Notes: generated by a model from the letters alone, not told the origin. Shown: positions 46,289-56,812, counted from the first letter of the stretch. The stretch is 64,000 bases of DNA from Pseudomonas sp. ADAK13 (GCF_012935715.1 NZ_CP052860.1:2170001-2234000); one strand, 5' to 3'. Program-made: numbers and translations.

Positions 46289-46611
46289 AATATCGACAAG
46301 TCCAGCGTGCGCATCGCCCCCATCCAGATCGCGTGTTCGGTGTGGTCCTTGAGGTCATCGCCGGTGGTGGGGTGCAGGAACACCACCAGGCCGTTGCGGT
46401 TGAGTGCCAGCCACGGCAGCACGACGCCGATGTATTCCGGGTCGAACGCCAGCTGGCAGCTCCAGTCCGGGTGCGGGCCCACCGGGCGCTCATGCACCCG
46501 GCCCATGCGCAGCGGGAACATTTGCGCGGCGTCTTCGCAGAGTTTGCGCGCCTGATCGATCGTGTTGGCGTCAAAGTAGATGTGGGCGTGGTAGCCCTTG
46601 ATACGTTGCAT
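46285..46611 (-). CDS. DOPA 4,5-dioxygenase family protein
   Basis: A 108-residue small extradiol dioxygenase-like protein. Histidine motifs typical of the family are YHAHIYFDANTIDQAR, GRVHERPVGPHPDWSCQLAF and LHPTTGDDLKDHTEHAIWMG. Function in bacteria is unproven. It reads in the same direction as the dgo genes, 102 bp upstream, and is 31 bp after the LysR gene, so it may be transcribed with that regulator. The start ATG is at 46609-46611. Confidence 0.85.
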   Translation of the reverse strand: MQRIKGYHAHIYFDANTIDQARKLCEDAAQMFPLRMGRVHERPVGPHPDWSCQLAFDPEYIGVVLPWLALNRNGLVVFLHPTTGDDLKDHTEHAIWMGAMRTLDLSIF

Positions 46612-46642
46612 GACAGGCTCCGGGCTCAATGATCGGCAAATC

Positions 46643-47593
46643 CTAGACCGCAATGGACGGCAGGGCCAGACCGGTCAGCGATTGTGCGCTACTGGCCTGC
46701 TCGGCCATCAGCCAGTCGACGAAACGCTCGATCAACTGGCTGCGACGTTTGCGCTGGGGCAGCACCACGTAATAGCCGAAGCGCGAGATCACCGTGTCGC
46801 CAATCGGCCGGCACAGCCACTTTTGCTCCAGCAAGTTATCCACAAGGTGGCGCCAGCCGATGGCCACGCCCTGGCCGGCAATCGCCGCCTGGATCAACAG
46901 GGTGTAATTGTCGAAACGCAATTGGCCCGGAGTGGGCGCCGTGGTGATGCCCAGTTCGCGGAATACGCCACCCCAGTCGAACCACTGGTTGTTGTTTTGC
47001 TGGCGCAGGTGCAGCAAGGGAAACTCCAGCAGGCTTTGCACCGGCAGCGGCGCGTCGCGGCCCTGAATGAGCTGCGGGCTGCACACCGGGAACACTTCCT
47101 CGTTGAACAGCCAATGACTGTCGCCCTGTTTGAAGCGGCCATCACCGAACAGCACCGCCACATCGATATCGCTGCGCAACGTGGCGTGATTGCGTTCGCT
47201 GGTGACCAGGCTCACGTCCACCTGCGGGTTGGCTTCATGGAAGCGGTGCAGGCGTGGCATCAGCCAATAGGCGGCGAAGGCAAAGTCTGTCGCCACCTGC
47301 AGGACTTCGTGCTGGTCCTGCTCGGCAATCGCACTCAGGCCCTGGTTGATGCTCTGTAGACCAGCCTGCACCTGCTCGAACAACAGGGCGCCCGCGTCGG
47401 TCAACTCGATGCCCCGGTAAATGCGATCAAACAGCCGCACCTTCAGCTGTTCTTCCAAACGCTTGATCTGCTGGCTGATGGCCGGCTGGGTGGTGCCCAA
47501 CTCCATGGCCGCCGCCGTAAAGCTGCGTTGGCGCGCAGCGGCTTCAAACGCGCGCAGCAAATCGAGTGACAGGTGACCGAGGGATTCATACAT
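46643..47593 (-). CDS. LysR-type regulator of choline-sulfate use
   Basis: A 316-residue LysR protein with the helix-turn-helix LLRAFEAAARQRSFTAAAMELGTTQPAISQQIKRLEEQL (shortened: RSFTAAAMELGTTQPAISQ). It is divergent from betC with 103 bp between. The same pair (PA0032/PA0031) is found in P. aeruginosa. By position it should activate betC when choline sulfate is present; not shown by the sequence. Confidence 0.88.
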   Translation of the reverse strand: MYESLGHLSLDLLRAFEAAARQRSFTAAAMELGTTQPAISQQIKRLEEQLKVRLFDRIYRGIELTDAGALLFEQVQAGLQSINQGLSAIAEQDQHEVLQVATDFAFAAYWLMPRLHRFHEANPQVDVSLVTSERNHATLRSDIDVAVLFGDGRFKQGDSHWLFNEEVFPVCSPQLIQGRDAPLPVQSLLEFPLLHLRQQNNNQWFDWGGVFRELGITTAPTPGQLRFDNYTLLIQAAIAGQGVAIGWRHLVDNLLEQKWLCRPIGDTVISRFGYYVVLPQRKRRSQLIERFVDWLMAEQASSAQSLTGLALPSIAV

Positions 47594-47696
47594 AAGCTGG
47601 GCTTATCCTAGACATTGCTTCTCATGGGCTTTACCACGATTTCCATGGCCTGCATGCTCATTCGCATAAACGTTGACTATGGAATGCCGCGAAACC

Positions 47697-49211
47697 ATGA
47701 AGCGCAAGAACATTCTTTTCATCATGGCCGATCAAATGGCCGCGCCGATGCTTCCGTTCTACGGTCCTTCGCCTATCAAACTGCCGAACTTGAGCCGCCT
47801 CGCCGCTGAGGGCGTGGTGTTCGACGCCGCTTACTGCAACAGCCCGCTGTGCGCACCCTCGCGCTTTACCCTGGTGAGCGGCCAGTTGCCGAGCAAGATC
47901 GGCGCCTACGACAACGCAGCCGATTTCCCCGCCGACGTGCCGACCTATGCCCACTACCTGCGTCGCCTCGGCTACCGCACGGCGCTGTCCGGCAAGATGC
48001 ACTTTTGCGGTCCCGACCAACTCCACGGTTATGAAGAACGCCTGACCAGTGATATCTACCCGGCCGACTATGGCTGGGCAGTGAACTGGGATGAGCCGGA
48101 GGTGCGCCCCACCTGGTACCACAACATGGCGTCGGTGCTGCAAGCCGGGCCGTGCGTGCGTACCAACCAGCTGGATTTCGACGAAGAGGTGGTGTTCAAG
48201 GCCCAGCAATACCTGTTCGACCATATCCGCGAGGACGGCGACCAGCCGTTCTGCCTGACCGTGTCGATGACTCACCCACACGACCCGTACACCATTCCCA
48301 AGCCGTTCTGGGACCTGTACGACGACAACGACATCCCGTTGCCCACAACCCCGCCACAGGCTGACCTGGACCCGCACTCCCAGCGCCTGCTCAAGGTCTA
48401 CGACCTGTGGGACAAGCCGCTGCCGGTGAACAAGATCCGCGATGCGCGCCGCGCCTACTTCGGCGCGTGCAGCTACATCGACAGCAACGTCGGCAAGCTC
48501 CTGCAAACCCTGGAAGACACAGGGCTGGCCGACGACACCATCATCATCTTCTCCGGCGACCACGGCGACATGCTCGGCGAGCGCGGGCTCTGGTACAAAA
48601 TGCACTGGTTTGAAATGGCCGCCCGGGTGCCGCTGCTGATCAGCGCGCCGGGGCAGTTTGCCGCCGGCCGCGTGACGGCCGCCGTGTCCACCGCCGACCT
48701 GCTGCCGACCCTGGTGGAACTGGCCGGCGGTAAGCTGGACCCGAGGCTGCCGCTGGACGGCCGCTCGCTGGTCTCGCACTTGCAAGGGCAGGGCGGGCAT
48801 GACGAAGTGTTCGGCGAATACATGGCCGAGGGCACCATCAGCCCGCTGATGATGATTCGCCGTGGCGCCTACAAGTTCATCTACAGCGAGGACGATCCTT
48901 GCCTGTTGTTCGATGTACCCAACGACCCGCACGAGCGGGAAGACCTCAGCCAGTCACCGGAACACCGGCCACTGTTCGAGGCGTTTTTGAGTGAGGCGCG
49001 GGCCAAATGGGACATCCCGGCGATCCACCAGCAGGTGCTCGCCAGCCAACGCCGTCGCCGCCTGGTGTTCGAGGCGCTGACCCAAGGCAAGCTGAAGAGC
49101 TGGGACCACCAGCCACTGGTAGACGCCAGTCAGCAATACATGCGCAACCACATCGACCTCGACGATCTGGAGCGCAAGGCACGTTTTCCACAACCCTGCC
49201 AAAACCAATAA
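47697..49211 (+). CDS. betC: Choline-sulfatase
   Basis: A 504-residue type I sulfatase. The formylglycine motif is NSPLCAPSRFTLVSGQLPS (C-x-P-S-R, about residue 54), with metal residues in IMADQMAAPMLP and FSGDHGDMLGERGLW. The choline-sulfatase C-terminal region (ARFPQPCQ-type ending) fits the family. It splits choline-O-sulfate into choline and sulfate in the cytoplasm. The ATG at 47697 is preferred over in-frame codons upstream because MKRKNILFIMADQ is the family N-terminus. Confidence 0.95.
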   Translation: MKRKNILFIMADQMAAPMLPFYGPSPIKLPNLSRLAAEGVVFDAAYCNSPLCAPSRFTLVSGQLPSKIGAYDNAADFPADVPTYAHYLRRLGYRTALSGKMHFCGPDQLHGYEERLTSDIYPADYGWAVNWDEPEVRPTWYHNMASVLQAGPCVRTNQLDFDEEVVFKAQQYLFDHIREDGDQPFCLTVSMTHPHDPYTIPKPFWDLYDDNDIPLPTTPPQADLDPHSQRLLKVYDLWDKPLPVNKIRDARRAYFGACSYIDSNVGKLLQTLEDTGLADDTIIIFSGDHGDMLGERGLWYKMHWFEMAARVPLLISAPGQFAAGRVTAAVSTADLLPTLVELAGGKLDPRLPLDGRSLVSHLQGQGGHDEVFGEYMAEGTISPLMMIRRGAYKFIYSEDDPCLLFDVPNDPHEREDLSQSPEHRPLFEAFLSEARAKWDIPAIHQQVLASQRRRRLVFEALTQGKLKSWDHQPLVDASQQYMRNHIDLDDLERKARFPQPCQNQ

Positions 49212-49227
49212 AACTGAGGGGAAGGCC

Positions 49228-50148
49228 ATGCAAAAGTTATCCACCGTGGTGAGCGTTGCGCTGCTGGCATTGAGCAGTGCCGGCGCCTACGCGGACACAA
49301 GCTGCGACACCGTGAAGATGGCCGATCCGGGCTGGAGCGATATCGCCGCCACCAATGCCATTACCGGATTTTTGCTGAACGGCATGGGCTACAAGGCCAA
49401 GGTCGACACCCTCGCGGTACCGATCACCTTTGGCGGGCTCAAGGACGGCCAGGTGGATGTGTTCCTGGGTAACTGGATGCCGGCGCAGCAGGGCTTCTAC
49501 GACAAGTTCGTGGCCAATGGCGATGTGGTGCAACTGGCGAAGAACCTCGACGGCACCGAGTTCACCCTCGCCGTGCCGGACTACGTGTGGGACGCCGGGG
49601 TGCATGACTTTGCCGACCTGAACAAGTTTGCCGACAAGTTCGACAAGAAGATCTACGGCATCGGTTCGGGTGCGCCGGCGAATATCTCGCTGCAGGAAAT
49701 CATCAAGAAGAACGACTTTGACCTGGGCCAGTGGAAGCTGATTGAGTCCAGCGAACAGGCGATGCTGGCGGAAGTGTCGCGAGCGGTGAAGAAGCAGAAG
49801 TTCGTGACCTTCCTCGGCTGGACGCCGCACCCGATGAACGTGCAGCTGAAGATGCATTACCTCAAGGGCGGGGAAAAGTACTTTGGTGACACCGGCAGCG
49901 TGTATACGTTGACCCGCAAGGGCTATGCGCAGGCGTGCCCGAATGTGGGCAAATTGCTGACCAACCTGAGCTTCACCCAGGAGATGGAGAACGCCATCAT
50001 GGCTGAGGTGGTGAACAAGAAGGTCAGTAATGCCGAGGCGGCGAAGGCGTGGATCAAGGCGAATCCGACGGTGCTGGACAAGTGGCTGGACGGGGTTAAA
50101 ACCGTCGATGGGCAAGATGCGCTGGCCGCTGTAAAAGCCAAGCTCTAA
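49228..50148 (+). CDS. choX: Choline-binding periplasmic protein (ChoX type)
   Basis: A 306-residue OpuAC-family binding protein with a signal peptide (STVVSVALLALSSAGAYA). It has the quaternary-amine pocket segments ADPGWSDIAATNAITGFLL, FLGNWMPAQQGFYD and VTFLGWTPHPMNVQLKMHYL, with the tryptophans and tyrosines of the aromatic cage. It lies 16 bp after betC, so it probably supplies choline or choline sulfate. No permease or ATPase is here; it must share one encoded elsewhere (in Pseudomonas, CbcWV). Confidence 0.9.
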   Translation: MQKLSTVVSVALLALSSAGAYADTSCDTVKMADPGWSDIAATNAITGFLLNGMGYKAKVDTLAVPITFGGLKDGQVDVFLGNWMPAQQGFYDKFVANGDVVQLAKNLDGTEFTLAVPDYVWDAGVHDFADLNKFADKFDKKIYGIGSGAPANISLQEIIKKNDFDLGQWKLIESSEQAMLAEVSRAVKKQKFVTFLGWTPHPMNVQLKMHYLKGGEKYFGDTGSVYTLTRKGYAQACPNVGKLLTNLSFTQEMENAIMAEVVNKKVSNAEAAKAWIKANPTVLDKWLDGVKTVDGQDALAAVKAKL

Positions 50149-50165
50149 CGGCTGACGCCGCACCC

Positions 50166-50255
50166 TGTGGGAGCCGGGCTTGCCCGCGATGGCATCACCG
50201 CGGTGTCCCTGTAGGACCGAGGCGCCTGCATCGCGGGCAAGCCCGGCTCCCACAG
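50166..50255. repeat. REPIN after choX
   Basis: Inverted REPs of the CCGGGC variant (TGTGGGAGCCGGGCTTGCCCGCGAT / ATCGCGGGCAAGCCCGGCTCCCACA, shortened arms TGTGGGAGCCGGGC and GCCCGGCTCCCACA). It lies between choX and the SulP gene, both on the plus strand, and a further partial copy (GACTCCCACAG) follows. Confidence 0.9.
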
Positions 50256-50323
50256 TCAGCGGACTCCCACAGTCCGGCGTTTGTCCTGATACCCTGATTC
50301 AAACCTATCAATCCGAGCCCCAA

Positions 50324-51892
50324 ATGCCCTGGCCCAACCGCCATACACTCTTCCCCTTCCTCAACTGGCTCCCGCGCCAAACCCGCGCCAGCGTCGGGCG
50401 AGACGCGATCGTCGGCCTGAGCGGTGCAGTCCTGGCATTACCGCAATCCATTGCCTACGCGCTGATCGCCGGGCTCCCACCGGAATACGGCCTGTACGCT
50501 GCAATCATCCCCGTACTGATCGCCTGCTTGTGGGGCTCCTCATGGCACCTGATCTGCGGCCCCACGGCGGCGATTTCCATCGTGCTCTACGCCAGCGTCA
50601 GCCCACTGGCCGTGCCCGGCTCCCAGGACTACATCACGCTGATCCTGTTGCTGACCTTCCTGGCCGGCGTCTTCCAATGGCTGCTGGGCATGCTGCGCTT
50701 CGGCGCCCTGGTGAATTTCGTCTCGCATTCGGTGGTACTCGGCTTCACCCTTGGCGCTGCGGTAGTGATCGCCCTGGGCCAACTGCCCAACTTGCTGGGG
50801 CTGGACCTTCCGAGCCAGGCCACGGCGATCAACAGCCTGCTGGCGCTGATCAACCATGCCGGGGAGTGGAATCATCCTTCACTGGTGCTCGGGCTCGGAA
50901 CCTTGCTGGCAGGAATACTGCTCAAGCTCTGGGTACCGCGCTGGCCCACGCTGTTGATCGCATTAGCCCTGGGCAGTCTCGTGCCGTGGCTGTGGCCGGC
51001 GATGTTCGGGCAGGTGGCGCTGGTCAGTTCATTTGTTGGCAAGCTGCCGCCGTTCAGCCCGCTGTCGATGGACCTGGACATGGTCCTGCGACTGCTGCCA
51101 AGCGCAGTGGCCGTGGGCATGCTGGGGCTGGTGACCAGCCTGTCGATTGCGCGCTCGTTGTCGGCTCGCTCTCAGCAATTGCTCGATGCGAATCAGGAAG
51201 TGCGCGCCCAGGGTTTATCCAACATCGTTGGCGGATTTTTCTCCGGGTACTTGTCGGCGGGTTCCTTCACACGGTCGGGCCTGAGTTACGAGGCAGGCGC
51301 CTGTTCGCCGCTGGCGGGGGTGTTTTCCGCGCTGTGGGTGGCGCTGTTTGCGTTGTTCGGCGCAGCGTTGATCGCGCATATTCCGATCCCGAGCATGGCC
51401 GCGAGCATCCTGCTGATTTGCTGGGGGTTGGTGGACCATCGTGGTATTCGGGCGTTGTTCCGGGTCAGCCGTGCGGAGTTCGTGGTGATGAGCCTGACCT
51501 GCATCGCCACGCTGTTGCTGGAGCTGCAAACGGCGATTTACGCCGGGGTGCTGGCGTCGCTGTTTTTCTACCTCAAGCGCACCTCGCAGCCGCGGGTCCA
51601 GCAATGGCGCGACGGTGAGGACGATGTGCTGCGAGTCGGCGGGTCGATCTTTTTCGGCGCCAGCCATTACCTGCAAGTGCGGCTGCAAAGCCTCCACGGC
51701 CAGCGCGTGGTGATCGAGGCGCAGCAGATCAACTTTATCGACTATTCCGGGGTGGAGATGCTGCACCAGGAGGCGCGCCGATTGAATGGACTGGGGCGCA
51801 GCCTGGTATTGCGCAAGGCCCGGCCGCAGGTGGTGGAGGAGCTGAAGAAGCTGGAAGGGGCCGACCAATGCCCCATCCATTTCGAAGACTGA
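50324..51892 (+). CDS. SulP family sulfate transporter (PA0029-like)
   Basis: A 522-residue SulP permease. Family sequence: GLSGAVLALPQSIAYALIAGLPPEYGLYAA (shortened), then FVSHSVVLGFTLGAAVVIAL and the GSFTRSGLSYEAGACSPLAG loop. A C-terminal STAS domain is present (QRVVIEAQQINFIDYSGVEML). It is next to the choline-sulfate genes, as in PAO1, so it may move the sulfate freed by BetC or import it. The start ATG at 50324 gives the length known for PA0029. Confidence 0.88.
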   Translation: MPWPNRHTLFPFLNWLPRQTRASVGRDAIVGLSGAVLALPQSIAYALIAGLPPEYGLYAAIIPVLIACLWGSSWHLICGPTAAISIVLYASVSPLAVPGSQDYITLILLLTFLAGVFQWLLGMLRFGALVNFVSHSVVLGFTLGAAVVIALGQLPNLLGLDLPSQATAINSLLALINHAGEWNHPSLVLGLGTLLAGILLKLWVPRWPTLLIALALGSLVPWLWPAMFGQVALVSSFVGKLPPFSPLSMDLDMVLRLLPSAVAVGMLGLVTSLSIARSLSARSQQLLDANQEVRAQGLSNIVGGFFSGYLSAGSFTRSGLSYEAGACSPLAGVFSALWVALFALFGAALIAHIPIPSMAASILLICWGLVDHRGIRALFRVSRAEFVVMSLTCIATLLLELQTAIYAGVLASLFFYLKRTSQPRVQQWRDGEDDVLRVGGSIFFGASHYLQVRLQSLHGQRVVIEAQQINFIDYSGVEMLHQEARRLNGLGRSLVLRKARPQVVEELKKLEGADQCPIHFED

Positions 51893-51904
51893 ACGCGGTT
51901 GAAA

Positions 51905-51925
51905 ATGTGGGAGCGGGCTTGCTTC
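51905..51925. repeat. Half REP at the 3' end of aroE
   Basis: TGTGGGAGCGGGCTTGC is a single arm without partner, and it runs up to the aroE stop codon. It may be the remnant of a REP pair. It lies between two convergent genes. Confidence 0.6.
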
Positions 51926-52741
51926 AGGCCAGTTGCCTGCGCAGCTCAGCTAATACCGGCGCGGAGTCCGGGCGCACCCCGCGCCACAGGAAGAACGCTT
52001 CCGCGGCCTGCTCCACCAGCATCCCCAGGCCATCCATCGCCACCGCGGCGCCCTGCTCACTGGCCCAGCGGCAGAACGCCGTAGGCTCTTTGCCGTACAT
52101 CATGTCGTAGCAAAAAGTCTTTCCGGATTCGATCAGGCTGCCTGCAATCGGCGGTACATCGCCTGACAGGCTGGCGGACGTGGCGTTGATGATCAGGTCC
52201 ACCGGCTCACGCAGCCAGTCGAAACCGCTGGCAGACACCGGGCCGAGGTCGTCGAACAGCTCGGCCAGCAATTCGGCCTTTTCCACGGTGCGGTTGGCGA
52301 TAATCAGCGACGCCGGTTGCTCGGCCAGCAACGGCTCCAGGGCGCCGCGCACGGCGCCACCGGCCCCTAGCAGCAGGATGCGTTTACCTTGCAGGCTGAA
52401 CCCGGCATTCACCGTCAAATCCCGCACCAGGCCGGCGCCGTCGGTGTTGTCTCCCAACAGGCTGCCGTCAGCGAGCTTGCTCAAGGTATTCACCGCGCCG
52501 GCGCGCTGGGCGCGCTCGGTCAGGGTGTTGGCCAGGCGATAAGCCTCTTCCTTGAACGGCACGGTGACGTTGGCGCCACGGCCTTGCTGGAAAAACTCAC
52601 GGGCGCAGCCGGTGAAATCCTCCAGCGGCGCGAGCAAGTTGCTGTAGTCCAGTTGCTCACCGGTTTGTTCGGCGAACAGGCGATGAATCAGCGGCGACTT
52701 GCTGTGGCCAATGGGGTTGCCGAAGACGACATAACGATCCA

Positions 52742-52742
<1 letters not shown>
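51924..52742 (-). CDS. aroE: Shikimate dehydrogenase
   Basis: A 272-residue NADP-dependent shikimate dehydrogenase. The substrate site is [21 protein letters not shown] (shortened: NPIGHSKSP), the catalytic Lys/Asp segments are [11 protein letters not shown] and [13 protein letters not shown], and the cofactor loop is [17 protein letters not shown] then IANRTVEKA. It reduces dehydroshikimate. It overlaps hemF by one base (TGATG-type junction). Confidence 0.95.
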
Positions 52743-53695
<953 letters not shown>

Positions 53696-53790
53696 CTACG
53701 CGAGGCCATTGGGCGTCGGCGGCAAATGGGCGCACAGGATACCACTGCACCCGCTACTGCCGCAGTTGACGAAGATCAAGCTTAGGAGTC

Positions 53791-53962
53791 CGATAGAAAA
53801 GTGCCCTGTCCCACCAATGCTGTTCCTTTTGGGCGGCGTCTGTTGCCGTCATACTGCGTTGCCGCTCCTCCCCATAGCACGCTATGAGTCGTCGCGGCGC
53901 CTTGCCTGACGACAACAGCCACTCGCCCAAAAGGAACGCATTGGCGAGACAGGGCACTATCG
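53791..53962. repeat. 172-bp imperfect inverted-repeat element upstream of qor
   Basis: One long interrupted palindrome. The left end is CGATAG-AAAAG-TGCCCTGTC and the right end is its mirror GACAGGGCA-CTATCG. Inside, CCAATGC-T-GTTCCTTTTGGGCG pairs with CGCCCAAAAGGAAC-GCATTGG, then CTGTTGCCGTCA with TGACGACAACAG. The exact centre is CATAGC-AC-GCTATG (53873-53886). It looks like a MITE or a structured RNA gene. No target-site duplication was found. The rest of the 316-bp hemF-qor space holds nothing else that I can recognise, apart from the qor ribosome site. Confidence 0.75.
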
Positions 53963-53987
53963 CGAAATTGACTTAAGGAGAGTGCAG

Positions 53988-54965
53988 ATGGCCAAACGTA
54001 TCCAGTTCCGTGCCCATGGCGGCCCCGAAGTGCTTGAGTATGTGGACTACACCCCGGCCGAACCCGGCCCGCAGCAGGTTCGCGTGCAGAACAAGGCCAT
54101 TGGCCTGAACTTCATCGACACGTATTTCCGCAGCGGCCTGTATGCACCACCGGCCTTGCCGTCGGGCCTTGGCGCGGAAGGTGCCGGCGTGGTTGATGCG
54201 GTGGGCAGCGAAGTCACTCAATTCAAGGTCGGCGATCGCGTGGCCTACGGCAGCGGCCCATTGGGTGCCTACAGCGAATTGCATGTGCTGCCGGCTGCCA
54301 ACCTGGTGCACCTGCCGGACGATATCAGCTTCGAACAGGCCGCCGGCGCGATGCTCAAGGGCCTGACCGTGCAGTACCTGCTGCGCCAGACCTATGAGTT
54401 GAAAGGTGGTGAAACCATTCTGTTCCATGCCGCTGCCGGTGGCGTCGGTTCGCTGGCATGCCAATGGGCCAAGGCGTTGGGCGTGAAGTTGATCGGTACC
54501 GTCAGTTCGCCGGAAAAAGCGGCGCTGGCCAAATCCCTCGGCGCCTGGGAAACCATCGACTACAGCAAGGAAAACGTCGCACAACGCGTATTGGAACTGA
54601 CTGACGGCAAGAAATGCCCGGTGGTGTACGACGGCGTAGGCAAAGACACCTGGCTCACCTCGCTGGACAGCGTGGCGCCACGCGGGCTGGTGGTGAGTTT
54701 TGGGAATGCGTCAGGTGCTGTGGATGGGGTCAACCTGGGGATTCTGGCGGCCAAGGGCTCGCTGTATGTCACCCGGCCGACTTTGGCGACCTATGCCAAC
54801 AACCCGGAAAACCTGCAGGCGATGGCGGATGATCTGTTTTCGATGATCATCAGTGGGAAGCTGCAGATTGATATCAATCAGCGGTTTTCGCTGGGGGATG
54901 CGGCGAAGGCGCAGGCAGAGTTGTCGGCGCGGCGCACGACTGGGTCGACCATTCTGTTGCCTTAG
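53988..54965 (+). CDS. NADPH:quinone oxidoreductase
   Basis: A 325-residue zinc-free medium-chain dehydrogenase (Qor type). The N-terminus KRIQFRAHGGPEVLEYVDY, the FIDTYFRSGLY segment and the NADPH loop LFHAAAGGVGSLACQWAKALG (shortened: AAAGGVGSLACQWAK) are typical. Length fits (325-327). AAGGAG precedes the ATG. A REPIN follows. Confidence 0.92.
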   Translation: MAKRIQFRAHGGPEVLEYVDYTPAEPGPQQVRVQNKAIGLNFIDTYFRSGLYAPPALPSGLGAEGAGVVDAVGSEVTQFKVGDRVAYGSGPLGAYSELHVLPAANLVHLPDDISFEQAAGAMLKGLTVQYLLRQTYELKGGETILFHAAAGGVGSLACQWAKALGVKLIGTVSSPEKAALAKSLGAWETIDYSKENVAQRVLELTDGKKCPVVYDGVGKDTWLTSLDSVAPRGLVVSFGNASGAVDGVNLGILAAKGSLYVTRPTLATYANNPENLQAMADDLFSMIISGKLQIDINQRFSLGDAAKAQAELSARRTTGSTILLP

Positions 54966-54995
54966 GGCTTTAGGTCTCTGGGGCCTGTAAGGGCC

Positions 54996-55095
54996 TCATC
55001 GCGGGCAAGCCCGGCTCCCACTGGAGTCTGCGGTGAACATAAATTTTGTGTTCGCTGAAGATCCGTGTGGGAGCCGGGCCTGCCCGCGATGGCCT
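54996..55095. repeat. REPIN between qor and tsaC
   Basis: REP arms of the CCGGGC variant (ATCGCGGGCAAGCCCGGCTCCCA and TGGGAGCCGGGCCTGCCCGCGAT, shortened here to GGGCAAGCCCGGCTCCCA / TGGGAGCCGGGCCTGCCC) with a spacer containing AACATAAATTTTGTGTT. It separates two convergent genes. Confidence 0.9.
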
Positions 55096-55105
55096 CGACT
55101 CGGCC

Positions 55106-55663
55106 TTAAGACGGCCGCACAACCTCGCCCGTCGCCAGATCCCGAATCAGACTCGGGTTCTTGCGCCCCCCCAGATTCCCGCCCAACACCAGATCCACCT
55201 GCCCACGGAAATACTGCTCCACACGAATCCGCGTGCGCGCCGCCGGGCGGCCCTGTGGGTTGGCCGAGGTGGAAATCAATGGCCCGACCAGCGAGCACAG
55301 ATCCCGCACTTGCGGATGATCAGTAACCCGCAACGCCACCGTGTCATGCACGCCGGTAATCCACTCGGGCAACAAGTCCTGATGGGGCACCAGCCACGTA
55401 TTCGGGCCAGGCCAGGTACTGGCCATGCGGTCCATCCACTCATCGGGAAAGTCTTCGAAGAGAAAATCGAACTGACGGATATTGTCGGCAATCAGGATCA
55501 GCCCCTTATCCACAGACCGGCCTTTGATCGCCAGCAAACGATCCACGGCCTCTTCGTTCCAAGGGTCACAGCCCAAGCCCCAGACCGCCTCAGTTGGATA
55601 GGCAATCACTGCGCCTGCGCGAATTTCTCGTGCGGCTTCTCGCACACGCCACCTGTTGACCAT
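55106..55663 (-). CDS. tsaC: Threonylcarbamoyl-AMP synthase (YrdC/Sua5)
   Basis: A 185-residue YrdC-type protein. The RNA/nucleotide pocket segments are [35 protein letters not shown], and [15 protein letters not shown] with [14 protein letters not shown] near the C-terminus. It makes the threonylcarbamoyl-AMP used for t6A37 of tRNAs. It is followed on the same strand from dprA (54 bp gap). Confidence 0.93.
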   Translation of the reverse strand: MVNRWRVREAAREIRAGAVIAYPTEAVWGLGCDPWNEEAVDRLLAIKGRSVDKGLILIADNIRQFDFLFEDFPDEWMDRMASTWPGPNTWLVPHQDLLPEWITGVHDTVALRVTDHPQVRDLCSLVGPLISTSANPQGRPAARTRIRVEQYFRGQVDLVLGGNLGGRKNPSLIRDLATGEVVRPS

Positions 55664-55717
55664 TGCTCACTCTCCGGACTAAAGCTCTGCGCAGTTTACC
55701 GATCTTCGTTACAAAAC

Positions 55718-56812
55718 CTAGCCGCGCGCAAGCCAGCGTCCGCTTTCGCAGATCACCCGGCCCTCCAGTTCCAGCTCCGTGAGGCTGGCCAGCACCTCGG
55801 ACAAGGCCCGTCCGCTGGCAATCGCCAAGGCTTCACTGGTGTGGGGCGCGGCGTGCAACAGCGCCACCAGCGGGTGAGTGACCGCGATCGGCGCCGGGCG
55901 GGATAACGCCTGCCAGCCGCGCAGGTTCTCGAGAATGTGTTCGATGGTTTCCACCAGCACGGCGCCATCGCGAATCAGCTGATGGCAACCTTTGGCGCCA
56001 GGGTGATGGATGGAGCCCGGGATGGCGTATACCTCGCGCCCTTGCTCCGCCGCCAACCGCGCAGTGATCAGCGAACCGCTGGCCATGCTGGCCTCCACCA
56101 CCAGCACGCCCAGGGACAGGCCACTGATAATGCGATTGCGCCGTGGAAAATTGCCGGCCTGGGGCGGGGCGTCCAACGGAAACTCGGAAACCACGGCGCT
56201 GCCTTGGGCAATCATCGCCTCGGCCAGGCGACGGTGGCGCTGTGGATAAAAGTTTTCGAGCCCGGTGCCCAACACACCGATTGTATGTCCACCAACATCC
56301 AAAGCCGCCTGATGAGCCGCGCCGTCGATACCCAGGGCAAGACCACTGGTGATGACAAAACCGGCACTCGCCAGGCTGCGGGAAAACGCGGCGGCGGTGT
56401 CCATTCCTGGCCGGGAGGCACGGCGGCTGCCGACCATCGCCAGCTGCGGTTTTTCCAGAATCGCCGGGTTGCCGGCGACGAATAACAGCGGGGGCGCGTC
56501 ATCCAGTTCGGCGAGCAACGCGGGGTAGTCAGGTTGGTCCCACATCAGCAAATGCTGGGCCGGACGATCCAGCCAGGCCAGTGCCGCGCTGGCGCCATCG
56601 CGTACTTCTTCGCTGCGACGGGCATCGGCGCTGATCATCTTGAGGCCCAGGGAGCGCCAGGCACTGGCCGGTGCACTGATGGCTTTTGACGCAGAACCAA
56701 ACGCCTCGATGAGTTTTTGAAAGCCCTTGGGACCCAGTTCCGGCAGCCTGTGCAAGCGTAGTCGAGCTTCCAGTTCTGCCGGGGAAATTTCACGGTTATT
56801 CGTCGGTAACAT
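55718..56812 (-). CDS. dprA: DNA processing protein DprA
   Basis: A 364-residue DprA/Smf protein. The Rossmann-like domain has AMVGSRRASRPGMDTAAAFS, SGLALGIDGAAHQAAL, GVLGTGLENFYP and VSEFPLDAPPQAGNFPRRNRIISG (shortened: FPLDAPPQAGNFPRRN). A C-terminal winged-helix DML1-like domain follows. It loads RecA onto incoming single-stranded DNA. Length is usual. Confidence 0.94.
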   Translation of the reverse strand: MLPTNNREISPAELEARLRLHRLPELGPKGFQKLIEAFGSASKAISAPASAWRSLGLKMISADARRSEEVRDGASAALAWLDRPAQHLLMWDQPDYPALLAELDDAPPLLFVAGNPAILEKPQLAMVGSRRASRPGMDTAAAFSRSLASAGFVITSGLALGIDGAAHQAALDVGGHTIGVLGTGLENFYPQRHRRLAEAMIAQGSAVVSEFPLDAPPQAGNFPRRNRIISGLSLGVLVVEASMASGSLITARLAAEQGREVYAIPGSIHHPGAKGCHQLIRDGAVLVETIEHILENLRGWQALSRPAPIAVTHPLVALLHAAPHTSEALAIASGRALSEVLASLTELELEGRVICESGRWLARG

